Source: Desulfurococcales archaeon
Lineage (GTDB): Archaea; Thermoproteota; Thermoprotei_A; Sulfolobales; NBVN01
Direction: 5' to 3'
Length of the DNA: 14,694 bases
Assembly (NCBI GenBank): GCA_023255965.1
Contig: JAGDWE010000005.1
Span: forward strand, 1-14,694
This document shows positions 1 through 6,863 of this stretch, piece by piece (position 1 is the stretch's first letter; every line of letters begins with the position of its first letter). The notes below the pieces were generated by a model, which saw only the letters and a program-made list of their open reading frames with translations, did no database searches and was not told where the DNA came from. Both the position numbers and the translations under genes were made by a program.

Positions 1-146
1 GAAATATCGTAAGTTCCTACGTCTACGTTGCGGTGAAGGGCTTGCACAAATCAACGGCTATAGACCTTCATGAAATCCGAGACGATTTCGTAAGGACGTT
101 CATTCCACTCATTAATCACATAAGGCTTTCAGCTGTAGGATTATAA
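1..146 (+). CDS. C-terminal fragment of an unidentified protein (5' end outside window)
   Basis: Reading from base 3, a frame stays open for 47 codons to a TAA at 144-146; the other two plus-strand frames contain stops, and the minus strand gives no longer frame here. The translated tail contains YVYVAVKGLHKSTAIDLHE and ends in RLSAVGL. I do not recognise the family. The gene converges on nop5, with about 21 bp between the two stop codons. Only the last part of the protein is visible, so no function is proposed. An open frame this short could still be chance, although the mix of hydrophobic and charged residues looks protein-like. Confidence 0.5.
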   Translation, partial: NIVSSYVYVAVKGLHKSTAIDLHEIRDDFVRTFIPLINHIRLSAVGL

Positions 147-167
147 ATAAAATTAGGAGTTTGTCAC

Positions 168-1379
168 TTACTTCTTCCTCGGTCTAGGGTGTCTGGGTCT
201 CTCAGGTTTCGCTGCTTTAGGTGGTGGTTTAGCATAAAGCGTTTTTATTTCATCTATTCTCTCCTCCAGGCTCTTCTTTAATTTATCAGCTATGAATCTT
301 CCTGTAAAGTAGTCTGCCTTAGCTGCGATAGCTAACTTGGTGGCTAACGCCCTAGCGATCTTACCTCTCTGCCATCTAGGTGCCTTATGGATTTCAGGAT
401 ATTGAAATATAACTCCATGTTTAGGGGGTTTACCTCCGGTTCGTAAAGCCCTAAATAACGCTTTCTCAGCACCTAATACTTGAATAGTACTTGCAGGGAG
501 TTTAGCTAGAGTTTCTAGACTGCCCGCAAGGCTTAATAACCTAGCACCAAGCAGAGGACCTACTAATTCTGTTATATTAGGTGCCACCTCCCTAATAACT
601 GAAGTTAAATATGATGTAAGCTCGTCACGTAATTTATTAAGTTCCAACATTATATTGGCTAATGTCTGTATTGGCCTGATGTCGTGGTCTGAAAGCTCCG
701 CACCCATACTCCTCCTCGATGCATCCACAATACGCCTGATCCTACCCTCGCTGAATCCTAGTTTCCTTAGCTGTACCTCATTTAAGTTCTCCCTACTACC
801 TACGTAGGCGACTATCTTTGCGTAATCTATATGCTCACCCACTAAGTCATCTAGTTCTGGGAAGTGAATACTATACCACTCCCTAAGCCTTGAGGCAAAT
901 AAGTTAAATACCTTATCAATATCATCTATAGCGCGTATGGCCTGTATAACGAGTAAGTCCCTCTTCTGGGCGACTCTCCTTAGCTTATTTCTAGTTATCG
1001 CTAAGGACAACGTGTGTACATATTCATAGAATTCCCCCTCAGACTTCACAATGCCTAACTCAATAACATACTTTGGTAAATTACGCTTAAACCCTAATAT
1101 AACACTATTATCGTACTCAATGATCGGTTTAAGGCCTAACTCACTTAAATACCTAGCGTAGCCCTCAGTTTCGACTATAATTTCAAGCTCCTCTTTGAAC
1201 TTAGACCGCAGTTCATTAACTAAATTTATAAATTCATCCGTGGGCAAGTCCTCCTCTACCTTCAACGCCCTTTCAACTAACTTATTTATATCACGTGGAG
1301 CCAACATCATTGATATGACGTTTCCATTGATGTCTAAGGCAAAGGCCCCAATAGCTGTCTCAGTAATAGCTATCTTCAT
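168..1379 (-). CDS. nop5: Nop5/Nop56-58-type core protein of archaeal C/D-box sRNPs
   Basis: The 403-aa product is an archaeal Nop5 (Nop56/58 family). It is the scaffold of the box C/D sRNP that directs 2'-O-methylation of rRNA and tRNA; it binds fibrillarin through its N-terminal domain and the L7Ae-guide RNA complex through its C-terminal Nop domain. Residues 1-110 fit the fibrillarin-binding domain. A helical, charged middle (about 120-260) fits the dimerising coiled coil. The Nop signature runs about 266-312, beginning APNITELVGPLLGARLLSLA and including LPASTIQVLGAEKALFRAL; it is followed by KHGVIFQYPEI and the basic HKAPRWQRGKIARALA stretch. The C-terminus is a Pro/Lys/Arg tail (about 384-403), common in the family. 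The ATG start is supported by a GAGGTG ribosome-binding site at 1387-1392. The fibrillarin gene often adjacent to nop5 is not immediately downstream. Confidence 0.96.
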   Translation of the reverse strand: MKIAITETAIGAFALDINGNVISMMLAPRDINKLVERALKVEEDLPTDEFINLVNELRSKFKEELEIIVETEGYARYLSELGLKPIIEYDNSVILGFKRNLPKYVIELGIVKSEGEFYEYVHTLSLAITRNKLRRVAQKRDLLVIQAIRAIDDIDKVFNLFASRLREWYSIHFPELDDLVGEHIDYAKIVAYVGSRENLNEVQLRKLGFSEGRIRRIVDASRRSMGAELSDHDIRPIQTLANIMLELNKLRDELTSYLTSVIREVAPNITELVGPLLGARLLSLAGSLETLAKLPASTIQVLGAEKALFRALRTGGKPPKHGVIFQYPEIHKAPRWQRGKIARALATKLAIAAKADYFTGRFIADKLKKSLEERIDEIKTLYAKPPPKAAKPERPRHPRPRKK

Positions 1380-1408
1380 CTAATTGCACCTCTACTACTA
1401 TGTGATGG

Positions 1409-1429
1409 AAATTTAAATTTGTTATAGTT
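1409..1429 (-). promoter_or_regulatory. Candidate nop5 promoter (AT-rich TATA-like elements)
   Basis: Upstream of nop5, read on the minus strand, are AACTATAAC (1421-1429) and a palindromic AAATTTAAATTT (1409-1420). The AACTATAAC box would place transcription start near 1399, giving a short leader that keeps the GAGGTG site at 1387-1392. The nearer palindrome would start transcription inside that site. Both are positional inferences from the usual spacing of about 25 bases between archaeal TATA box and start. Confidence 0.4.
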
Positions 1430-1480
1430 TTCCTTAATTTAAATACTAGCTCAGAGAATAAAACATGAACTCTTCATTAA

Positions 1481-1508
1481 GTTTTAAAACTCGCTTGCCA
1501 TAAATATA
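1481..1508 (+). promoter_or_regulatory. Candidate rps30e-gatDE promoter
   Basis: Two AT-rich boxes precede S30e: the palindrome GTTTTAAAAC (1481-1490) and ATAAATATA (1500-1508). The first would give a leader of roughly 14 bases; the second lies about 22 bases before the ATG and would imply a leaderless mRNA. A weak GGTTGAT (1514-1520) before the ATG could serve as a ribosome-binding site in the first case. Confidence 0.4.
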
Positions 1509-1525
1509 TGTTAGGTTGATACTAG

Positions 1526-1726
1526 ATGCCAACGCATGGATCAATGACTAAGGCTGGTAAGGTAAGGAGTGCCACACCTAAAATACCCCCTAAACCGAAG
1601 AGGAATCTAGTACCAAGGATTAGAAATAGGAGGGAGTTCTGGATCAGAAAAAGGAAGGAGAGCGGGCTACCAGTACCGACAGTTGTCCCTCCATCATCAA
1701 TACCTACTAAAAAGAGCAAGACTTAA
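1526..1726 (+). CDS. rps30e: Small ribosomal subunit protein S30e (eS30)
   Basis: The 66-aa very basic protein begins MPTHGSMTKAGKVRSATPKI, the characteristic archaeal S30e start (M-P-x-H-G-S-x-T-K-A-G-K-V-R). It continues with PKPKRNLVPRIRNRREFWIR, matching the family's Pro-rich basic segment and the RVRNRRE-type motif. eS30 is a component of the 30S subunit shared by archaea and eukaryotes. The length fits archaeal members. The tail after residue 45, ending TKKSKT, is the variable part. The gene is divergent from nop5, and only 17 bp separate its stop from the gatD start, so it probably leads a rps30e-gatD-gatE transcript. A matching open frame on the opposite strand is a shadow. Confidence 0.93.
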   Translation: MPTHGSMTKAGKVRSATPKIPPKPKRNLVPRIRNRREFWIRKRKESGLPVPTVVPPSSIPTKKSKT

Positions 1727-1743
1727 TCTGATTTTTATAATGG

Positions 1744-3069
1744 GTGGACTTCACGGGATCTCAAGTCAGACCCGGAGATTTAGTAAGGATTTTCAAGGAT
1801 GGCTATGTAATTGAAGGCATAGTAATGCCGTTGACTGAGTATAGTTCTAAGGATCTCCTGGTAATTAAGTTATCTAATGGGTATAATGTAGGGATATCTA
1901 TAGCAGGGGCTCGTATTGAGGTAATTAAGGAGAGATACATAAACATAGAGGAGTTAACGGCTGAGGAACCTAGGGTGAGTTTTGTTAGAGGTATGTCAGA
2001 TAAGCTGATTTCTGTGATAAGTACTGGAGGCACTATAGTAAGTAAGGTGGAGTATGGTACTGGGGCAGTTAAGCCAGCAATAACAGCAGAGGAGTTATTG
2101 GAGTTCGTACCAGAGCTTAAGGATCTAGGAAGTATTGAGGTCGTAGACCTATTCAGGCTATTAAGTGAGAATATGGACCCAGATCATTGGACAGCCATAG
2201 CTAATACTGTCGCTAAGAAATTAAATGGAGGTGTTGATGGCATTGTAGTAACTCATGGTACGGACACAATGTCTTACACGGCATCTGCTTTAGCCTTCGC
2301 TTTAAGGAACCTGCCAATGCCTATAGCTATGGTGGGATCTCAACGTAGCAGCGATAGACCAAGCTCCGACGCAGCATTAAATCTACTTTCAGCTGCCATA
2401 ACTTCTCTTAATGCACCATTCGGTGAAGTTGTTGTTGTGATGCATGGTGTCATAAGCGACAGTTACTCATTGGTTCATAGGGGGGTTAAGGTTAGGAAGA
2501 TGCATTCAAGCAGGAGGGATGCGTTTCAGTCAATTAATGACCTGCCTTTGGCTAAAGTCGATTACTCTTCGAGGAAGTTAATTATGATTAATAGTAGGTA
2601 TATAAAGAGATGTACGAAGGGGGAATTAATAGTAATGCCTAAATTCGAAAAGAAAGTGGCTTTAGTTAAGGCATATCCAGGCTTTAATCATGAGATAATA
2701 GATTTCCTAGTGGACAGAGGTTATAGAGGCATAGTTATTGAAGGCACAGGGTTAGGACATATAAGCGAGTCATGTATAAGTTCAATACGTAGGGCAGTAG
2801 AGGATGATGTAATTATAGCTATGGCCACTCAGGCAATATTTGGTAGAGTTAACATGAATGTATATACCACCGGTAGGAGGCTATTGTTATCTGGTGTTCT
2901 ACCGGCATCTGATATGCTACCTGAGACTGCATACGTCAAGCTCTCATGGTTGTTGGGTAATTTTAGTGATTTAAATGAGGTTAGAGGCCTCTTCACCGTT
3001 AATTTAGTGCATGAAATTAATGAAGTCCATGAAGAACGATTATTCCCTAAGTGGTACCATGGACTTTAA
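1744..3069 (+). CDS. gatD: Glutamyl-tRNA(Gln) amidotransferase subunit D
   Basis: The 441-aa protein is GatD, the L-asparaginase-like glutaminase subunit of the archaeal GatDE complex, which supplies ammonia to turn Glu-tRNA(Gln) into Gln-tRNA(Gln). An N-terminal beta-rich domain (about 1-75, including KLSNGYNVGI) precedes an asparaginase type-I domain. That domain carries ISTGGTI (92-98, nucleophile region at T97), VVTHGTDTMSYTASAL (168-183, T173/D174) and RKMHSSRRDAF with K252, all expected active-site positions. The length matches archaeal GatD. The start is GTG at 1744; an ATG at 1740 is out of frame, and there is no clear ribosome-binding site, so translation may depend on the transcript starting at rps30e. 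The 3' end overlaps gatE by 11 bp, suggesting coupled translation of the two subunits. Confidence 0.95.
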   Translation: MDFTGSQVRPGDLVRIFKDGYVIEGIVMPLTEYSSKDLLVIKLSNGYNVGISIAGARIEVIKERYINIEELTAEEPRVSFVRGMSDKLISVISTGGTIVSKVEYGTGAVKPAITAEELLEFVPELKDLGSIEVVDLFRLLSENMDPDHWTAIANTVAKKLNGGVDGIVVTHGTDTMSYTASALAFALRNLPMPIAMVGSQRSSDRPSSDAALNLLSAAITSLNAPFGEVVVVMHGVISDSYSLVHRGVKVRKMHSSRRDAFQSINDLPLAKVDYSSRKLIMINSRYIKRCTKGELIVMPKFEKKVALVKAYPGFNHEIIDFLVDRGYRGIVIEGTGLGHISESCISSIRRAVEDDVIIAMATQAIFGRVNMNVYTTGRRLLLSGVLPASDMLPETAYVKLSWLLGNFSDLNEVRGLFTVNLVHEINEVHEERLFPKWYHGL

Positions 3070-4981
3070 TTACGATGAATTAGGTCTTCGCGTAGGTTTA
3101 GAAGTACATCAACAGCTTGATACTAAAGCTAAGTTGTTCTGTAAGTGTAGTACCAAGCTCTATGAGGGATCGTTTGAGGGAGTTGCAAGGATTGAGAGAT
3201 ATTTAAGGGTAACTAAAAGTGAGATTGGAGAGGTGGATCCGGCAGCAGTCTTCGAATTTATGAAGGGTAAGAAGATCATCTACTTAGCGCCAAGTAATCA
3301 TACATGCGGTGTAGAACTCGATGAAGAACCGCCCCACGAACTAAACCGTGAGGCTCTTGAAATAGCTTTAGGCATAGCTATGGGATTCAAGTCTAAGGTG
3401 GTTGATGAAGTCCATGTGATGAGGAAGATAGTTGTTGATGGATCTAATACAACAGGTTTCCAGAGGACCGCAATTATAGCGTTAGGGGGCGAGTTAGATG
3501 ATGACGAAGGCATTGTGAGGATTCAGACCATATGCTTAGAGGAAGATTCTGCTAGGAAAATTGATGACCTAGGGGATGCAGTAGTATACAATCTTGATAG
3601 ATTAGGTATACCGTTAATCGAAATAGCTACTGCTCCTGATATTAAGAGTCCTGAGCAAGCATTAAGGGTTGCATCGAAAATAGGTTTGATGCTTAGGCTT
3701 ACCAACAAAGTTAAGAGAGGACTTGGTACCATAAGGCAGGATTTAAATATATCAATTAAGGATGGCGCCAAAATTGAGATTAAGGGGGTCCAGAGATTAG
3801 AGTTACTACCTAAGGTGATCATGTACGAGGTTCTTAGGCAACTTAAGTTGCTGGAAATAAAAAATGAGCTGATTAGGAGGGGCGTAAGGGAGGAGGACAT
3901 ACAAGATCGCATATACGACGTCACCAACCTCTTCAGGGATACTAAGAGTAGGCTAATTTCCGGGAACGTAAGTAAAGGTTATAAGGTTTATGCCGCCTGT
4001 CTAAAAGGATTTAAGGGCTTGCTAAAGCTTGAGTTACAGCCCGGTAGGCGTTTCGGTACCGAGCTATCCGATTATGCACGACAGTGGGGAGGTACTTCAG
4101 GGATCATCCATACTGATGAGTTACCGGCGTATGGGATTAGTCATGATGAAGTCTTAGAGCTATATAAATATCTAGGTGCAAATATAGAATCCGACGCGAT
4201 AGTTCTCACCGTAGGCCCTGAAGATAGGTGTATTAACGCTCTAAGGGCCGTTATTAACAGAGCTAAGGAAGCACTCCGAGGAATTCCCAAGGAAACTAGG
4301 GCAGCTAATGAAGATGGAACCACTAGGTATATGAGGCCCCAGCCAGGGGCTGCTAGAATGTATCCTGAAACCGATGTACCGCCCGTTAAGATCGATGAGC
4401 GCATCATTAAGGAAGCCCTTAAGTATGTCCCTAAGGACCCGGGTAGTGTTTATGATGAATTAGTACGAAAGTACTCACTAAGCCAGGAGCTAAGTAGGCA
4501 GTTACTTAGAAGTCCTTACATAACGTACTTCTATGAGTTAGTTCAGGAGTTCGGGGACGAGATACCGCCTCAATACGTAGCATCATTACTAACTATCCAC
4601 ATAGGTAGTTTAAGGAATGAAGGTGTGCCAGTGGAAAATCTAAGCATAGAAGTCATTAAACACGCGTTAAATGCTTTAAGGCAGGGAAGGTTGTCCAGGG
4701 ATGGAGTTATTAATGTGTTACGCGAATATGCGTTAGATAATAGGAGGCCTATAAGTGAGTTGATAGAGAAATATTCTACCGCGTTAGATATAAAGTACAT
4801 ATATGATGCTGTGCATAGGGTTATCGACTCAAATATTGATGAGCTTGTTAAAAGGAAGGATAAGGCGTTTAACATAGTTATGGGCAGAGTTATGAATGAA
4901 TTGCGTGGAAAGGCTGATGGCAAACTCGTTGCTGAAGTAGTTAAAAAGGTCCTCAATGAGAGGCTGGGACACGGCTACTAA
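3059..4981 (+). CDS. gatE: Glutamyl-tRNA(Gln) amidotransferase subunit E
   Basis: The 640-aa protein is GatE, the GatB-related subunit that binds tRNA(Gln), phosphorylates the misattached glutamate and uses ammonia channelled from GatD. The N-terminus reads ELGLRVGLEVHQQLDTKAKL, followed by FCKCS (C28, C30) and NHTCGVELDEEPP (C83), a GatB-type cradle with cysteines. DGSNTTGFQRT (about 128-138) is the conserved catalytic-core motif. The middle fits the AspRS-like GAD insertion typical of GatE, and the helical C-terminus fits the tail (YqeY-like) domain. I chose ATG 3059 rather than an in-frame ATG at 3011: the family normally begins M-D-x-x-x-x-G-L-x-x-G-L-E, and a GTGGT lies at 3051-3055. The last 29 bp overlap the 3' end of the convergent zinc-ribbon gene. 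Confidence 0.95.
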   Translation: MDFNYDELGLRVGLEVHQQLDTKAKLFCKCSTKLYEGSFEGVARIERYLRVTKSEIGEVDPAAVFEFMKGKKIIYLAPSNHTCGVELDEEPPHELNREALEIALGIAMGFKSKVVDEVHVMRKIVVDGSNTTGFQRTAIIALGGELDDDEGIVRIQTICLEEDSARKIDDLGDAVVYNLDRLGIPLIEIATAPDIKSPEQALRVASKIGLMLRLTNKVKRGLGTIRQDLNISIKDGAKIEIKGVQRLELLPKVIMYEVLRQLKLLEIKNELIRRGVREEDIQDRIYDVTNLFRDTKSRLISGNVSKGYKVYAACLKGFKGLLKLELQPGRRFGTELSDYARQWGGTSGIIHTDELPAYGISHDEVLELYKYLGANIESDAIVLTVGPEDRCINALRAVINRAKEALRGIPKETRAANEDGTTRYMRPQPGAARMYPETDVPPVKIDERIIKEALKYVPKDPGSVYDELVRKYSLSQELSRQLLRSPYITYFYELVQEFGDEIPPQYVASLLTIHIGSLRNEGVPVENLSIEVIKHALNALRQGRLSRDGVINVLREYALDNRRPISELIEKYSTALDIKYIYDAVHRVIDSNIDELVKRKDKAFNIVMGRVMNELRGKADGKLVAEVVKKVLNERLGHGY

Positions 4982-5555
4982 GTGTAAAAGCCTCCACGAC
5001 TTCCCTTAGGAAGTCAGGATTCTCATTAATTACTTTAAGCAATCTTCGTAGATGGACCTCACTGATATTTAATTCATTCTTCATCCTCTTAATATCCAGA
5101 TGATTTGCTTCGTTCATTGCTATTGCTAAAGCTATCTTAGCTAAAGCGTACTTGGCTCTTTCAGTCCTAGATGCAAGTCTAGGGTACTTATTTACTATAC
5201 TCATTACGATCTTTATCCTTTCATCGTTAGTCAACTCGGCGTTAACTGGGGCGGGTCGTTTAAATACCTTAATTAACGGTGCTTTGCCTGAGAAGTACTT
5301 CATAACCACGTCATTATCTACAACTAATCCGTACCTTGAAGCCTTTTCCATGAGCTTTAGATACAGCTTAGTATGCTTGCTTATTAACGAACATCTATAG
5401 TCGCGCTTAAACGAATCGGCGTCTTCATCGTGTTTTACTACTCCATCTAAGTATATTTTATCTAATACAGCACCGCAGTTGCCGCATATTATATCGCCTT
5501 TTTCATAATCCCATATTATATGGTTCGACCTACAGTACGTACAGGGCGTACCCAT
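4953..5555 (-). CDS. Small TFIIB-type zinc-ribbon protein
   Basis: About 200 aa. The N-terminus is a TFIIB zinc ribbon: CTYC, fifteen residues, then CGNCGAVL (four metal-binding cysteines within the first 28 residues). The segment after it does not look like the B-reader/linker and paired cyclin folds of a normal archaeal TFB (about 300 aa). Instead the helical C-terminus contains LNISEVHLRRLLKVI, which could be a helix-turn-helix. It may be a TFB paralogue reduced to the ribbon plus a DNA-binding helix region, or a separate small transcription factor; I cannot tell which. GTG 5558 directly precedes ATG 5555, and I prefer the ATG. A TATA-like TTAAAAA (5590-5584 on this strand) predicts an almost leaderless mRNA. 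The gene converges on gatE with a 29-bp 3' overlap and is divergent from the NAD kinase gene. Confidence 0.75.
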   Translation of the reverse strand: MGTPCTYCRSNHIIWDYEKGDIICGNCGAVLDKIYLDGVVKHDEDADSFKRDYRCSLISKHTKLYLKLMEKASRYGLVVDNDVVMKYFSGKAPLIKVFKRPAPVNAELTNDERIKIVMSIVNKYPRLASRTERAKYALAKIALAIAMNEANHLDIKRMKNELNISEVHLRRLLKVINENPDFLREVVEAFTLSSRVPASH

Positions 5556-5583
5556 CACCAGGTAGGTAGGCGCTTAGGAATTG

Positions 5584-5609
5584 TTTTTAAGTTACCTAGG
5601 GTATTATAC
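5584..5609. promoter_or_regulatory. Compact divergent promoter between zinc-ribbon gene and NAD kinase
   Basis: TTTTTAA at 5584-5590 can serve as a TATA box on both strands. Rightward it predicts transcription near 5613, before the GTG start at 5629. Leftward it predicts a start near 5561, next to the ATG at 5555. A second box, TATTATA (5602-5608), could give a leaderless rightward mRNA. The position argues against translation from the in-frame TTG at 5581, which lies within the promoter. Confidence 0.4.
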
Positions 5610-5628
5610 CTGCGAGTGTGGGGGTTCG

Positions 5629-6759
5629 GTGAAAGTAATAGGATTCCTAATTAACCCAATAGCTGGTATGGGTGGAAGCGTAGGGCTTAAGGGGACTGAC
5701 GGCGATCTCCTAGTTGAAGCGTTAAGGAGGGGTGCCAGACCTATTGCACCCTATAGGGCGGATAGATTCCTTAGGAGGTTAAGGAAGTTGATTAATAGCA
5801 ACTTAACCATAGTGACCCCGCCTAAGATCATGGGTGAGAATGCGGCTAGGAAGTACTTTAACTCCGTTGAGACGATAGATTTTAATGTTAGTGAAATTAC
5901 GTCGAGTGCTGATACTATCAACTCATGCAAGTTGATGATCAGTAGGGGCGTTGACTTGATAGTCTTCGTGGGTGGTGACGGAACAGCAAGGGATGTATAC
6001 AGTATTATCCGCGACTCAGTACCAATCCTCGGCGTACCTTCGGGTGTTAAGATGTACTCAGGCGTTTTCGCTTCAAGCCCTGAGGCGGCAGCTGAGGTAG
6101 TTAAGCTGTTTATTGACGGTAACGCGGAACTAGATCTATGCGAGATAGCGGATGTCGATGAGAGATCTCTAGGTATGGATGAAATTAGGATTAGAATTTA
6201 CGGGATAGCTAAAGTACCATCACACCCCAATCTAATAGTACCGTCTAAAGACTTCAGCGGTAATGACATTGACAATAAAGAGGAGGTAGCAGAGTACATG
6301 GTATCGGAGGTAATGAAGCCAAACACTTTATATTTGTTGGGTCCTGGATCCACCGTTAAGGCGATAGCCGATAAATTAGGCGTTAAGAAAACATTATTAG
6401 GTGTTGATGCAGTATATAATGGTAGATTAGTAGGTAAAGATCTAAGTGAGTCAGATATACTCAACCTCCTAAGCATGTACAACAACGTCAAGGTGATAGT
6501 AAGCCCTATAGGAGGACAGGGATTTATATTTGGTAGGGGTAATCAGCAGATATCGGCTAGGGTCCTACGAATCATAGGTAAGGAAAACGTTATAGTGATA
6601 TCGACGCGTAATAAGATAGCTAATTTAAGGTTCCTACGAGTTGACACCGGTGAACCGGTCGTTGATAATTACTTCGAGGGGTATATAAGGGTCATAGTTG
6701 GTTACAATGAGGAGGCGGTCGTTAGAGTACGAAGTTTTACTGGATTAGACGATGAATGA
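5629..6759 (+). CDS. ATP-NAD kinase/AcoX-type kinase (COG3199-like)
   Basis: The 376-aa protein belongs to the NAD-kinase-like fold. Near the N-terminus is INPIAGMGGSVGLKGTDG (about 8-25), a hallmark of the ATP-NAD kinase/AcoX group, and VFVGGDGTARDV (about 112-123) carries the GGDGT nucleotide-binding motif of all NAD kinases. A later LGPGSTVKAIADKLG and the C-terminal PIGGQGFIFGRGNQQI segment also fit this longer family rather than canonical short NadK. The likely role is phosphorylation of NAD to NADP, but some AcoX members have other or unknown substrates. I chose GTG 5629 because the family motif starts right after it, GGGGG lies at 5620-5624 as a ribosome-binding site, and the upstream TTG 5581 sits in the promoter. 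A TnpB-type element relic begins at the 3' end. Confidence 0.82.
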   Translation: MKVIGFLINPIAGMGGSVGLKGTDGDLLVEALRRGARPIAPYRADRFLRRLRKLINSNLTIVTPPKIMGENAARKYFNSVETIDFNVSEITSSADTINSCKLMISRGVDLIVFVGGDGTARDVYSIIRDSVPILGVPSGVKMYSGVFASSPEAAAEVVKLFIDGNAELDLCEIADVDERSLGMDEIRIRIYGIAKVPSHPNLIVPSKDFSGNDIDNKEEVAEYMVSEVMKPNTLYLLGPGSTVKAIADKLGVKKTLLGVDAVYNGRLVGKDLSESDILNLLSMYNNVKVIVSPIGGQGFIFGRGNQQISARVLRIIGKENVIVISTRNKIANLRFLRVDTGEPVVDNYFEGYIRVIVGYNEEAVVRVRSFTGLDDE

Positions 6760-6823
6760 CGCTCTGCGGCTGAAAGCCTCGCCTTTCAAGGCGGGAAGGA
6801 GGTCAGGTATCGTCAGTCAATAG
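6752..6823 (+). mobile_element. Solitary IS200/IS605-type right end with tnpB 3' remnant
   Basis: GAAAGCCTCGCC (6772-6783) begins a hairpin, with stem CGCCTT (6780-6785) and AAGGCG (6788-6793), followed by GGGAAGGAGGTCA (to 6805). As I recall the family, this is the typical right end of IS200/IS605 elements and the 3' end of TnpB omega-RNAs: AAGCC(T/C)CGCC, a short loop, GGCGGG, then a purine run ending GTCA. In the plus frame the same bases encode ALRLKASPFKAGRRSG (6761-6808), resembling the end of many archaeal TnpB proteins; the frame opens at ATG 6752 and closes at TAG 6821, giving a 23-codon mini-ORF. No further tnpB sequence exists to the left, because the intact kinase gene occupies it. 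It is therefore a relic, a solo end or a minimal non-autonomous derivative. Confidence 0.6.
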
Positions 6824-6840
6824 GAGCGCGTATTGATTTT
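6817..6840 (+). terminator. Terminator-like hairpin after the kinase gene
   Basis: TCAATA (6817-6822) and TATTGA (6831-6836) can form a 6-bp stem around GGAGCGCG, followed immediately by TTTT (6837-6840). An alternative stem pairs AGTCAA (6815-6820) with TTGACT (6839-6844). It lies between convergent genes, where termination is expected. Archaeal termination depends mainly on T runs, so the stem may be incidental. Confidence 0.35.
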
Positions 6841-6863
6841 GACTCATAATTTGCATTTGTCGA

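Noticed and set aside
3011..3058. Upstream ATG for gatE, adding 16 residues
   Set aside because: The added residues lie inside gatD and do not resemble a GatE N-terminus; ATG 3059 gives the usual family start.
5581..5628. In-frame TTG start for the NAD kinase gene, adding 16 residues with a C-x-C pair
   Set aside because: The added codons cover the TATA-like box and probable transcription start, and the conserved family sequence begins right after GTG 5629, which has its own ribosome-binding site.
6752..6772. Box C/D guide RNA (ATGAATGA near 6752 and CTGA at 6770-6773)
   Set aside because: The first motif deviates from box C RTGATGA, the spacing is too short, and no second C'/D pair follows; the TnpB-type right end explains the region better.
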